DNA of 15,782 bases from assembly GCA_047618295.1 (NCBI GenBank), contig JBLHKL010000047.1, positions 1 to 15,782 on the forward strand, given 5' to 3'. Within the stretch, counting starts at the first letter, position 1, and every line of letters starts with the position of its first letter. Origin of the DNA: UBA7359 sp047618295. Its GTDB lineage: Bacteria > Pseudomonadota > Gammaproteobacteria > Eutrophobiales > Eutrophobiaceae. Made by a program: the position numbers and the translations under genes. Of the stretch, positions 1-7,704 are shown piece after piece. The notes under the pieces are model-generated. The model was not told the DNA's origin and ran no database searches. It saw only the letters and a program-made list of their open reading frames with translations.

Positions 1-517
1 TGGGCATTCCCTGACCTGGATCGAAGATAAAGGGGATGCCAGCAGCCACGAATTGATCCGCATGTTGTAACATGCCATCTCGACCATCAGGCGATATGAT
101 GCCTAATTTACAATCTTTAGCATCGGCAACTTTATTTTGGTGTGATTCATTCATGGCACCCGGATGGAATGCTGTAATCTGATTATCATCCAGATCTGTC
201 GTAATGAATGCCTGTCCAGTAAATGCCTCATCAATAACTGTAATGTGTTGTCGATTCATGCCGCGCTTATCCATCCAATAAGCATAGGGATCAAAATCCT
301 TTCCCACTGTTGCCATAGGCAACGCAATCTTGTCATCAAGCAAATTAAGATTGTAGGCTATATTTCCGGCACATCCACCAAACTCGCGACGCATCTCGGG
401 GACAAGAAAAGAGACATTTATCATATGAACTTTCTCTGGAAGAATATGATTTTTAAACTGATCCGGAAATATCATAATATGGTCATATGCCATAGACCCA
501 CAAATCAAAACACTCAT
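1..517 (-). CDS. PfkB-family carbohydrate kinase, adenosine kinase-like (N-terminal part)
   Basis: This is the first 172 codons of a sugar or nucleoside kinase of the PfkB (ribokinase) superfamily; the remaining C-terminal half, which would hold the DTxGAGD-type catalytic and anion-hole motif, lies beyond the window edge. The translation opens MSVLICGSMAYDHIM, the usual beta-strand start of the fold, and has the substrate-side GGCAGN motif near residues 47-52. Further on it has FHPGAMNE near residue 120, a stretch typical of bacterial proteins annotated as adenosine kinase. Family members phosphorylate a sugar or ribose hydroxyl with ATP in the cytoplasm; the substrate cannot be fixed from this half. 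The ATG at 515-517 is the first Met and begins at the expected place in the fold. The gene is divergent from the membrane protein at 689. PfkB membership is certain; the adenosine assignment is a likeness only. Confidence 0.88.
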   Translation of the reverse strand, partial: MSVLICGSMAYDHIMIFPDQFKNHILPEKVHMINVSFLVPEMRREFGGCAGNIAYNLNLLDDKIALPMATVGKDFDPYAYWMDKRGMNRQHITVIDEAFTGQAFITTDLDDNQITAFHPGAMNESHQNKVADAKDCKLGIISPDGRDGMLQHADQFVAAGIPFIFDPGQGMP

Positions 518-688
518 AATTTAGAACCCTTTGCTAATAATTGTTGAATATCACTAATTAGATAAAATTAATGATGAATAAGATTAGTTATACTGTGCAA
601 TATATCATCCCTAAAGATGCCTGTTAATTTTATTTTTTAATTTAGTTTATGTACCGTTGAGCTTGAAAACTATTAGTGATTTAAGACC

Positions 689-1333
689 ATGACATTAACT
701 CAGTCAATATTTCACCACCACACCCTTTTTGCTTTATCCGTGTATGGTTTAAGCATTGTTATTGTTCTTCCGATATTTGTATATATTCACAATAAGCTTG
801 ATAACAACTTCTTGCAGTTGTGCTGGGAGAAAATAGGCATACCATTAATTAGAGCATTTTTAATTATTGGCTTCATTCTGCTCATCTATCCAATTAATTT
901 TGGCCTTGATGCAGCACCCTCAATTAATGATCTCCTGTCTGTTGATGATAAGCGCTCAAGTTTTCTGATTAACATGATCTTTTTACTGACATTCCTTTTC
1001 CCTCTCATCCCCTTGTTAGGCAAGTTGGATGAATTCACAATTCCATTGCAAGGTATTCTATGTTCAATGATTATTTTTAATTGGCTATGCCAGGGGCTAG
1101 AAATTCAAGGCTATAGCCTTTTTCCTGATTTCAAAATACTTGTTTTAATCATACTCATGTCTATAGCCACACATTGGCTAGCTAAACATGTCTCTGAGTA
1201 TACTGGCTACTATCTTGATAAATTATTTCATCGAGAAGGCTTTAAAACACTTAGCTTTAAAGCCGTCATTCTTATTATGCAATGTCCCGTTATCTTTATC
1301 TTTGGCATCTCTCTGGGTAAACAATTACCTTGA
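689..1333 (+). CDS. Unrecognised six-helix membrane protein
   Basis: I do not recognise the family of this 214-residue protein. Six hydrophobic stretches are visible at about residues 14-33, 52-71, 92-110, 118-134, 149-165 and 190-209, so it should be a polytopic inner-membrane protein with short loops. A polar loop at about 72-91 holds an acidic and serine-rich segment, and a basic, aromatic loop lies at about 166-188. No catalytic or transporter signature is visible. The coding frame is open without internal stops and ends only 8 nt before the convergent uvrA stop, which supports a real gene boundary. No clear Shine-Dalgarno sequence precedes the ATG. It lies between a PfkB kinase and uvrA; that position does not reveal its role. 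Confidence 0.8.
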   Translation: MTLTQSIFHHHTLFALSVYGLSIVIVLPIFVYIHNKLDNNFLQLCWEKIGIPLIRAFLIIGFILLIYPINFGLDAAPSINDLLSVDDKRSSFLINMIFLLTFLFPLIPLLGKLDEFTIPLQGILCSMIIFNWLCQGLEIQGYSLFPDFKILVLIILMSIATHWLAKHVSEYTGYYLDKLFHREGFKTLSFKAVILIMQCPVIFIFGISLGKQLP

Positions 1334-1341
1334 AGAGAAGC

Positions 1342-4203
1342 TTAAGACACTTTGTCTAATTTTACTTTAGTATTTGAATTTTTAAGAACGGCCTTAAGGT
1401 AATGTCCGGTATGAGAGTCGGGGTGTTCAGCCAATTGTTCAGGTGTGCCCACTGCAATTATTTCTCCACCACCATCGCCTCCTTCTGGTCCCAGGTCGAT
1501 TACCCAGTCGGCAGTTTTGATGACATCAAGATTATGCTCAATAACGATAATGGTATTACCATGTTCTCTTAATCGGTGGAGTATATCTAGCAACTGTTGA
1601 ATATCATGAAAATGCAAACCTGTTGTCGGCTCATCAAGTATATAAAGGGTTTGTCCTGTATCCCTTTTTGACAACTCCTTGGAAAGCTTTACTCGTTGCG
1701 CCTCACCACCTGACAAGGTAGTCGCATTTTGACCCAGCTTGATATAGGACAAGCCGACATCCATTAATGTTTGCAACTTACGTGCAAGTACAGGCACAGC
1801 ATCAAAAAATTCGCGAGCCTCTTCAACGCTCATATCCAATGTCTCATGAATATTCTTACCTTTATAACGTACATCCAGCGTTTCTCTATTGTAGCGTTTA
1901 CCCTTACAGGTATCGCAGGGGACATAGATATCGGGAAGAAAATGCATCTCGACCTTTATCAAGCCATCACCCTGACAAGCCTCACATCGTCCGCCTTTAA
2001 CATTAAAACTGAATCGACCGGGTTTGTATGCACGCGAGCGAGCCTCTGCCGTTGCAGAAAATAATTCGCGAATCGGTGTAAATAATCCGGTGTATGTCGC
2101 TGGGTTTGAACGCGGTGTACGGCCAATAGGACTTTGATCAATATCAACCACCTTATCAAAGTGTTCTAGACCATGAATCGATTTATAAGACGCTGGCATT
2201 GTATTCGCCCGATTTAAATCACGCGCCACTATTTGATAGAGCGTGTCGTTTATCAAAGTCGATTTACCTGAGCCAGACACACCTGTAATACACGTCATTA
2301 AACTTACTGGGATAACAAGATCGACGTGTTTTAAATTATTGCCTGTCGCATCTTTTAACTCCATCACTTCCAATGGGTTAAAAGGGACACGATGTTGCGG
2401 CACTGGTATTTGTTTCTTCCCTGACAAATATTGTCCTGTTAAAGAATTTTTATCAGCAGCAATCATTGCAGGTGTACCTTGAGAAACGATTTCACCGCCA
2501 TGGACACCTGCGCCTGGTCCAATATCAATCACATGTTCAGCTGCATTAATCGCCTCTTCATCATGCTCAACAACAATAACGGTATTACCTAAATCTCTAA
2601 GGTGATATAAAGTTTTTAGTAAACGTTGATTATCTCTTTGATGTAATCCAATCGAGGGTTCATCAAGAATATACATAACCCCGACCAGACCCGCACCAAT
2701 CTGACTCGCCAAACGAATTCGTTGAGCCTCTCCTCCAGACAAGGTCTCGGCACTGCGTTCTAGCGTCAGATAATCAAGCCCAACATTGACCAAGAAGTTA
2801 AGCCGATCATTGACCTCTTTTAAAATCTTATCGGAAATCTTGCCGCGGGCACCATCCAACTCGAGTGTTTTAAATAATGATTGCGCCTTGATCACTGTCA
2901 TTGCAGTAATATCAGATAAGGCAATGTCATTGATTAAGACATTGCGTGCTGATTTATTTAAGCGTGTACCCCCACATGCCGGGCAAGGTTTATGCGTTTG
3001 GTATTTAGCCAGCTCTTCACGAACCATGACGGAATCCGTTTCCAGATAACGTCTTTGTAGGTTTGGTATTACACCTTCAAAGGGATGTTTACGCGTAACA
3101 ACTTTATTTTTCTCACGTAGGTATTCAAACGCTATCTCTTCATCCCCACTACCATAGAGAAGTGTGTTTTTTATATCCTCTGGTAAATCTTTATAGTGTG
3201 TATCAAGCTCAAAATTATAATGCGCTGCAATTGAGCTAATCATTTGAAAATAATAAGCATTGCGTCTATCCCAGCCTTTTATGGCACCTCCAGGCAAACT
3301 TAGCTCAGGGTTTTGAACAACACGCCCCGGGTCAAAATACTGAACATGTCCTAATCCATCGCACTTGCCGCATGCCCCCGCTGGATTATTAAAGGAGAAT
3401 AAACGTGGTTCTAATTCACTCAGACTATAACCGCATTGATTACAGGCAAACCGGGAAGACAATAACTGTTCTTCCGTTTTTTTATCCGCTTCCATCGGCA
3501 CAATGAGTGCCACTCCGTCTGATAAACGCAATGCCGTTTCAAATGATTCGGCTAAACGTAATTGTAAATCCTCCCTGACCTTAAAACGATCAACGACAAC
3601 TTCAATAGTGTGTTTTTTACGTAATTCGAGTTCTGGTACAGCATCCAATTCAACTATATGACCATCAATACGGGCTCGAATAAAACCTTCAGTGCGTAAA
3701 CGTTCTAAAACCTGAAGGTGCTCTCCTTTTCGTTCCTGCACTACGGGAGCCAATAACATCAGACGTTCTTCTTGGGGTCTGGCCAAAACCAAATCCACCA
3801 TCTGGGTAATGGTTTGCGCCTCTAGCAAAGTCTTATGCTCAGGACAATGAGGTTGACCGACACGCGCAAACAATAAACGCAGATAATCATATATCTCAGT
3901 AATGGTGCCTACGGTAGAGCGTGGATTATGCGATGTTGTCTTCTGCTCGATGGAAATAGCCGGCGACAAACCTTCAATGTGATCGACATCGGGTTTTTCC
4001 ATCATCGACAAAAACTGTCTGGCATAGGCAGACAGGGACTCGACATATCGCCTTTGGCCCTCGGCATAGATGGTGTCAAAAGCCAGAGATGATTTACCCG
4101 ATCCGGAAAGACCCGTTACGACGATTAATTTATCGCGCGGAATATCAATATCAATATTTTTTAAATTATGGGTTCGAGCACCACGTATACTAATCGTATC
4201 CAT
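1342..4203 (-). CDS. uvrA: UvrABC excinuclease subunit A
   Basis: UvrA is the DNA-damage-recognition ATPase of nucleotide excision repair; as a dimer it loads UvrB at lesions in the cytoplasm. The 953 residues match the family's usual 940-960. Two ABC ATPase modules are visible: Walker A GLSGSGKSS at 31-39 and GVSGSGKST at 641-649; signature LSGGEAQ at 488-494 and 830-836; Walker B YILDEPS near 511-517 and YILDEPT near 854-860. Cysteine pairs C254/C257 with C278/C281 and C740/C743 with C763/C766 form the two zinc modules, and a further CPAC lies at 407-410. The start MDTISIRGARTHNL is canonical. The gene is divergent from an MFS gene with a 78-nt shared promoter region. I see no good LexA box there, unlike E. 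coli uvrA. The C-terminus extends slightly past the last conserved block with a lysine-rich tail. Confidence 0.99.
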   Translation of the reverse strand: MDTISIRGARTHNLKNIDIDIPRDKLIVVTGLSGSGKSSLAFDTIYAEGQRRYVESLSAYARQFLSMMEKPDVDHIEGLSPAISIEQKTTSHNPRSTVGTITEIYDYLRLLFARVGQPHCPEHKTLLEAQTITQMVDLVLARPQEERLMLLAPVVQERKGEHLQVLERLRTEGFIRARIDGHIVELDAVPELELRKKHTIEVVVDRFKVREDLQLRLAESFETALRLSDGVALIVPMEADKKTEEQLLSSRFACNQCGYSLSELEPRLFSFNNPAGACGKCDGLGHVQYFDPGRVVQNPELSLPGGAIKGWDRRNAYYFQMISSIAAHYNFELDTHYKDLPEDIKNTLLYGSGDEEIAFEYLREKNKVVTRKHPFEGVIPNLQRRYLETDSVMVREELAKYQTHKPCPACGGTRLNKSARNVLINDIALSDITAMTVIKAQSLFKTLELDGARGKISDKILKEVNDRLNFLVNVGLDYLTLERSAETLSGGEAQRIRLASQIGAGLVGVMYILDEPSIGLHQRDNQRLLKTLYHLRDLGNTVIVVEHDEEAINAAEHVIDIGPGAGVHGGEIVSQGTPAMIAADKNSLTGQYLSGKKQIPVPQHRVPFNPLEVMELKDATGNNLKHVDLVIPVSLMTCITGVSGSGKSTLINDTLYQIVARDLNRANTMPASYKSIHGLEHFDKVVDIDQSPIGRTPRSNPATYTGLFTPIRELFSATAEARSRAYKPGRFSFNVKGGRCEACQGDGLIKVEMHFLPDIYVPCDTCKGKRYNRETLDVRYKGKNIHETLDMSVEEAREFFDAVPVLARKLQTLMDVGLSYIKLGQNATTLSGGEAQRVKLSKELSKRDTGQTLYILDEPTTGLHFHDIQQLLDILHRLREHGNTIIVIEHNLDVIKTADWVIDLGPEGGDGGGEIIAVGTPEQLAEHPDSHTGHYLKAVLKNSNTKVKLDKVS

Positions 4204-4236
4204 TCAAAGATTTCACTATTCTAGAGGCAACCTGCT

Positions 4237-4266
4237 AATATAAATGGTTTTGCAAAATCGATCCAA
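4237..4266 (-). promoter_or_regulatory. Possible sigma70 promoter of uvrA
   Basis: Reading the minus strand, TATATT (4237-4242) matches five of six positions of a -10 box, and TTGGAT (4261-4266) is a weak -35 box 18 nt upstream. This places transcription start about 25-30 nt before the uvrA ATG. The -35 match is only three of six, so the call is tentative. Confidence 0.3.
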
Positions 4267-4281
4267 GATAACTTCAAAATA

Positions 4282-5499
4282 ATGAATCCAATGTCCATGT
4301 CAGCTACCGAATTGAAGGCAGCATTGTCACTCTCTGCGGTTTTTTTTCTACGGATGCTACCTTTATTCATGCTTTTACCGGTGCTCAGTCTGGCTGGAGA
4401 CTCATATCAATCTTCAACGCCTCAATTACTCGGGCTTGCTTTAGGCATTTATGGTCTGACTCAGGCTAGCCTACAAATACCCTTTGGTATGTTATCGGAC
4501 CGGTTTGGTAGAAAGCCGATCATTTGCTTGGGATTGATTATATTTATAATAGGCAGCCTGATTGCGGCAACATCAGACTCCATTTATGGCTTGATCTTAG
4601 GCAGAGCATTACAAGGGGCTGGTGCTATTGCAGCAGCAATAATGGCCCTGGCTGCTGATCTCAGCACAGAGCAGCATCGAACCAAGGTGATGGCCTGTAT
4701 TGGGATAAGTATTGGTATCTCATTCTCTGTTGCCTTCGTATTAGGTCCTTTACTGTATAATTACATAGGCATAAACGGCCTCTTTTATCTTGGCATCTGT
4801 CTGGCAATCCTGGCGATTTTAACCCTGCTAACCTTGGTCCCAAACCCGATAGAACATAGCAAAAGCGATAAAGGTTCGATTAATCTCCAAAGCTTAAAAT
4901 CAGTTATTTCCAATCCTTATCTGCTTAAACTGGATATCAGCATTTTTAGCTCTCATTTAATCCTAATGGCTAACTTTGTCGTGATTCCACTCATATTACG
5001 AGATTTTATACAGATCGAACCGACATCACATTGGCAGGTATACCTTGGTGTTTTATTTGCGTCTTTGTTTATTATGGTGCCCTTTATGGTGCTTGGTGAG
5101 CGTCTTAAGAAGACAAAGGTATTTTATACCGTCAGTATAATACTCATCATCCTCTCTCAGGCCGGGCTCTCTTTTTTCCACTTGGACCTGGTATCTCTGG
5201 TCTTATTTATGGTTTTATTCTTTGGTGCTTTTAATTATCTGGAAGCACTCTTACCTTCCGAGGTCTCTAAAGCAACTTCAGCTGAAACCAAAGGCACTGC
5301 TTTGGGAGTCTATTCCAGTTCCCAATTCATTGGGATTTTTATTGGTGGTGTACTTGGTGGTTTTTTTCACCAACAATTCGGCATTGCAAGTGTTCATTCC
5401 TTTTGCCTGTTCATGGCGTTATTATGGTTCTGCATAATCATGTTCCTGCCTCATAATGAGAACACGTATAAAAATAGACTTGAAGAAAATATAGTCTAA
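4282..5499 (+). CDS. Major facilitator superfamily transporter (uvrA-ssb locus type)
   Basis: This 405-residue protein is an inner-membrane secondary transporter of the major facilitator superfamily. About twelve hydrophobic helices are visible from residue 16 to the C-terminus. The cytoplasmic loop between helices 2 and 3 carries the family motif A as GMLSDRFGRKP at about 69-79. A GRALQGAGA segment follows in helix 4. The charged loop near 190-205 separates the two six-helix halves. The N-terminal half resembles the drug-efflux and YajR-like branch, but the length leaves no room for the C-terminal cytoplasmic domain found in YajR. Substrate is unknown. An MFS gene at this place between uvrA and ssb is a conserved arrangement in pseudomonads and others. 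The start used gives a short polar leader; ATGs three and five codons later are alternatives, and no Shine-Dalgarno sequence is obvious before any of them. Confidence 0.92.
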   Translation: MNPMSMSATELKAALSLSAVFFLRMLPLFMLLPVLSLAGDSYQSSTPQLLGLALGIYGLTQASLQIPFGMLSDRFGRKPIICLGLIIFIIGSLIAATSDSIYGLILGRALQGAGAIAAAIMALAADLSTEQHRTKVMACIGISIGISFSVAFVLGPLLYNYIGINGLFYLGICLAILAILTLLTLVPNPIEHSKSDKGSINLQSLKSVISNPYLLKLDISIFSSHLILMANFVVIPLILRDFIQIEPTSHWQVYLGVLFASLFIMVPFMVLGERLKKTKVFYTVSIILIILSQAGLSFFHLDLVSLVLFMVLFFGAFNYLEALLPSEVSKATSAETKGTALGVYSSSQFIGIFIGGVLGGFFHQQFGIASVHSFCLFMALLWFCIIMFLPHNENTYKNRLEENIV

Positions 5500-5503
5500 A
5501 GCG

Positions 5504-5561
5504 AAAATGATTCTTGATAATGTTTGTCTAGAATCTGAATCAATTTATTTAAAATGATTCT
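5504..5561 (+). repeat. 11-bp direct repeat and AT-rich imperfect hairpin between MFS gene and ssb
   Basis: The 11-mer AAAATGATTCT occurs at 5504-5514 and again at 5551-5561. The second copy also forms the right arm of an imperfect hairpin with GAATCAATTT at 5537-5546 (nine of ten positions pair, 4-nt loop). No T-tract follows, so it does not look like an intrinsic terminator. Confidence 0.5.
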
Positions 5562-5587
5562 GTGAAGTTTTATAAGCCTTTCACAGA
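5559..5587. promoter_or_regulatory. Inverted repeat in the ssb leader, possible operator
   Basis: TCTGTGAA at 5559-5566 and TTCACAGA at 5580-5587 are perfect inverted copies separated by 13 nt. The predicted -35 box of ssb lies in the spacer. Half-sites resemble TGTGA/TCACA of CRP sites, but the spacing (15 nt between them rather than 6) rules out a normal CRP site; it also does not fit the LexA CTG-N10-CAG pattern. A binding protein cannot be named. Confidence 0.4.
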
Positions 5588-5597
5588 CTTAGATAAT
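5569..5597 (+). promoter_or_regulatory. Possible sigma70 promoter of ssb
   Basis: TTTATA (5569-5574, four of six) and GATAAT (5592-5597, five of six) are separated by 17 nt and would start transcription near 5604, about 44 nt before the ssb ATG. Confidence 0.4.
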
Positions 5598-5633
5598 ACA
5601 GTTAACAAATAGTCCAATAAATTTAATTTTTTT

Positions 5634-5640
5634 AGGAGAG
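5634..5640 (+). promoter_or_regulatory. Strong ribosome-binding site of ssb
   Basis: AGGAGAG ends 7 nt before the ATG at 5648. It is the best Shine-Dalgarno sequence in the window, fitting an abundant protein, and it fixes the ssb start. Confidence 0.85.
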
Positions 5641-5647
5641 CATCAAC

Positions 5648-6124
5648 ATGGCACGCGGCGTAAATAAAGTCATTCTAGTTGGCAATCTGGGTAATGATCC
5701 AGATATACGATACACCGCAGGTGGTGCTGCAGTGGCAAACATTAGTATTGCGACTGCTGAGTCCTGGAAAGATAAAAATAGCGGTGAGCAACAAGAAAGA
5801 ACAGAATGGCACCGTGTTGTTTTTTTCGGTCGTCTTGCAGAAATTGTTGGCGAATACCTCCGAAAAGGCTCACAAGTTTATGTCGAAGGTCGCCTGCAAA
5901 CTCGTAAATGGCAAGACAAGGAAGGACATGACCGCTATACAACCGAGATAGTCGCAAACGAGATGCAAATGCTGGGAAGCAAGAGTGGTGGCTCCGCAAA
6001 TTATGAACCTGCATCTCAGTCCCAACCAGAACACAGCAATGCTCCTCAACCCCAATCTCAACCTGCTCCTGCTCAGTCACCAACGCCAGCAGCCGATGAT
6101 TTTGATGACGATATCCCGTTCTGA
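5648..6124 (+). CDS. ssb: Single-stranded DNA-binding protein
   Basis: Ssb coats single-stranded DNA as a tetramer during replication, recombination and repair and recruits partner enzymes. The 158 residues comprise an OB fold (about 1-110), a low-complexity linker rich in Gln, Pro, Ser and Ala (about 111-148), and the acidic partner-binding tip DFDDDIPF at the C-terminus. The DNA-stacking aromatics W40, W54, F60 and W88 sit at the same numbers as in E. coli Ssb. The linker is somewhat shorter than in E. coli (178 residues overall). A strong Shine-Dalgarno sequence and the canonical start MARGVNKVIL fix the 5' end. The gene follows the MFS gene after 148 nt with its own predicted promoter, and pyruvate kinase follows after 106 nt. 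Confidence 0.99.
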   Translation: MARGVNKVILVGNLGNDPDIRYTAGGAAVANISIATAESWKDKNSGEQQERTEWHRVVFFGRLAEIVGEYLRKGSQVYVEGRLQTRKWQDKEGHDRYTTEIVANEMQMLGSKSGGSANYEPASQSQPEHSNAPQPQSQPAPAQSPTPAADDFDDDIPF

Positions 6125-6230
6125 TACTTACCCTAGATATTATTTGTGAAGTTATTTAGTTTAGTATTAATAATTAACATGCAAAGAACTGAAATAGATA
6201 ATTAATTAACACTTTAGGACGTATAGGATT

Positions 6231-7685
6231 ATGTCGATAATTACTCAAATTAATTTACTAAAGAAGCGACGCACTAAGATTATTGCTACTCTGGGTCCAG
6301 CGAGTAGTGAGCCAGAACAAATCCGAAAATTGATTAACGCGGGAGTCAATGTCTTTCGTCAAAATATGTCTCACGGTGACCATAGTTATCATAAAGAAAC
6401 CTATGCTCGGATCCGCGAAATAGCCAGTGACTTGGATGAAACGGTCGGTATTTTGGCAGATCTTTGCGGTCCTAAAATACGAACAGGAAAATTCAAAAAA
6501 GGTAGCATTGAATTAAAAAATAATGAGTCCGTCATCGTTACGACTCGTGATGTTGAAGGTAAACCCGGCCTAATCCCTTCGCAATATTCCTCACTGGCCG
6601 ATGATGTAGAACCTGAAGACAGGATATTACTTGCTGACGGAACACTTGAGTTAGAAGTAGACAGCATTGATGGCACAGAAATTTCTTGCACCGTTATTTA
6701 TGGTGGCACACTAGGCAACAACAAAGGTATTAACTTGCCTGGCGTAAAAGTATCAGCACCATCACTCACTGATAAAGATAAAGCGGATGCAAAACTAGCG
6801 CTTGAGTTGGGCGTTGATTTTCTAGCACTCTCATTTGTGCGTTCAGCGGAAGATATTCTCGATTTAAAAAAATTAATACAGTCACATAACAGTGACGCAC
6901 GTATTATTGCAAAAATAGAAAAACCAGAAGCCTTAGATGAAGCAAGTGCGATCATCGATGCCGCTGATGGCATTATGGTTGCGCGTGGAGATTTAGGTGT
7001 TGAACTCAACCCCGAACAAGTCCCAGTTGCACAACATCAATTGATAGATCTAGCACGTAAAAAATTCAAACCTGTCATTGTCGCAACGCAAATGCTTGAA
7101 TCCATGATTGAAAATGCACGCCCGACACGCGCAGAGGTAACCGATGTTGCCTATGCAGTAACACTAGGCACAGATGCCGTTATGCTCTCTGGTGAGACTG
7201 CGGTAGGTGCTTTTCCAATAGAAGCAGTAAAGATGATGGATCGTGTTGCGCGACAAACAGAATCCTACCTTTGGACTCATGATGCTTATAGTGCAAAGCT
7301 ACCTGTTAGTAATTCAAAAATAGCGATGTCTGTTTGGGATGCCGTTGCAAATTCAATGGCTCAAATGGCTCAAGATCTTAAAGTACACGCAGTCGTTGTT
7401 ATATCTCAAAGTGGTATGTCTGCAGCAACGATGAGTTCAGCAAGACCCGCTGCTCCCGTTGTTGCAATCACTAATCGCCCGGATATCTGCCGGAAAATGG
7501 CGATGCTATGGGGAGTGATTCCCGTCCTTTCGGAGAATGCTGGAAAGTCTAATCCTAATGTACTAGCAAGGAAGATAGTTGTTGATGAAGGTTTGGCTTT
7601 AGTCGGGGAAAAAATACTACTTGTGCGTGGCTTTCACAGTGACGAAGCATTGAATACGCCATCAGTCACTGTGATCACCATCTAG
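6231..7685 (+). CDS. pyk: Pyruvate kinase
   Basis: Pyruvate kinase transfers phosphate from phosphoenolpyruvate to ADP, the last step of glycolysis, in the cytoplasm. At 484 residues it has the full family length. Visible landmarks are TKIIATLGPAS (15-25), the inserted B domain (about 85-180), the catalytic-lysine signature IIAKIEKPEAL with K228 and E230, ARGDLGVE at 251-258, and VATQMLESM with T286. The C-terminal domain has ISQSGMSAATMSSARP. Type II features suggest a PykA-like enzyme. One oddity: the normally near-invariant VFRLNFSHG reads VFRQNMSHG at 41-49; the binding residues R43, N45, S47 and H48 are kept, but the L and F are changed. Two AGGA motifs precede the ATG. The gene appears monocistronic or loosely linked to ssb, and it converges on the DUF934 gene with a 19-nt gap and no visible intrinsic terminator. 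Confidence 0.98.
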   Translation: MSIITQINLLKKRRTKIIATLGPASSEPEQIRKLINAGVNVFRQNMSHGDHSYHKETYARIREIASDLDETVGILADLCGPKIRTGKFKKGSIELKNNESVIVTTRDVEGKPGLIPSQYSSLADDVEPEDRILLADGTLELEVDSIDGTEISCTVIYGGTLGNNKGINLPGVKVSAPSLTDKDKADAKLALELGVDFLALSFVRSAEDILDLKKLIQSHNSDARIIAKIEKPEALDEASAIIDAADGIMVARGDLGVELNPEQVPVAQHQLIDLARKKFKPVIVATQMLESMIENARPTRAEVTDVAYAVTLGTDAVMLSGETAVGAFPIEAVKMMDRVARQTESYLWTHDAYSAKLPVSNSKIAMSVWDAVANSMAQMAQDLKVHAVVVISQSGMSAATMSSARPAAPVVAITNRPDICRKMAMLWGVIPVLSENAGKSNPNVLARKIVVDEGLALVGEKILLVRGFHSDEALNTPSVTVITI

Positions 7686-7704
7686 TTTCACATTCAATTA
7701 TGAA

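Noticed and set aside
572..628. 18-codon ORF on the plus strand in the kinase/membrane-protein gap
   Set aside because: It has no ribosome-binding site, recognisable content or other support; such length is expected by chance.
1767..3049. Several 60-100 codon frames opposite or inside uvrA
   Set aside because: They are shadows of the strongly conserved uvrA frame with no ribosome-binding sites or protein-like content.
4204..4281. Possible LexA box CTGCTAATATAAATGG between uvrA and the MFS gene
   Set aside because: Only the left half-site begins CTG; the right half lacks CAG, so it does not meet the CTGT-N8-ACAG pattern.
5586..5601. Possible LexA box ending in ACAG upstream of ssb
   Set aside because: The left half reads GACT instead of CTGT, so only one half-site is present.
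7671..7678. Palindrome GTGATCAC at the end of pyk as a terminator
   Set aside because: It lies inside coding sequence, has no loop and no T-tract after it.
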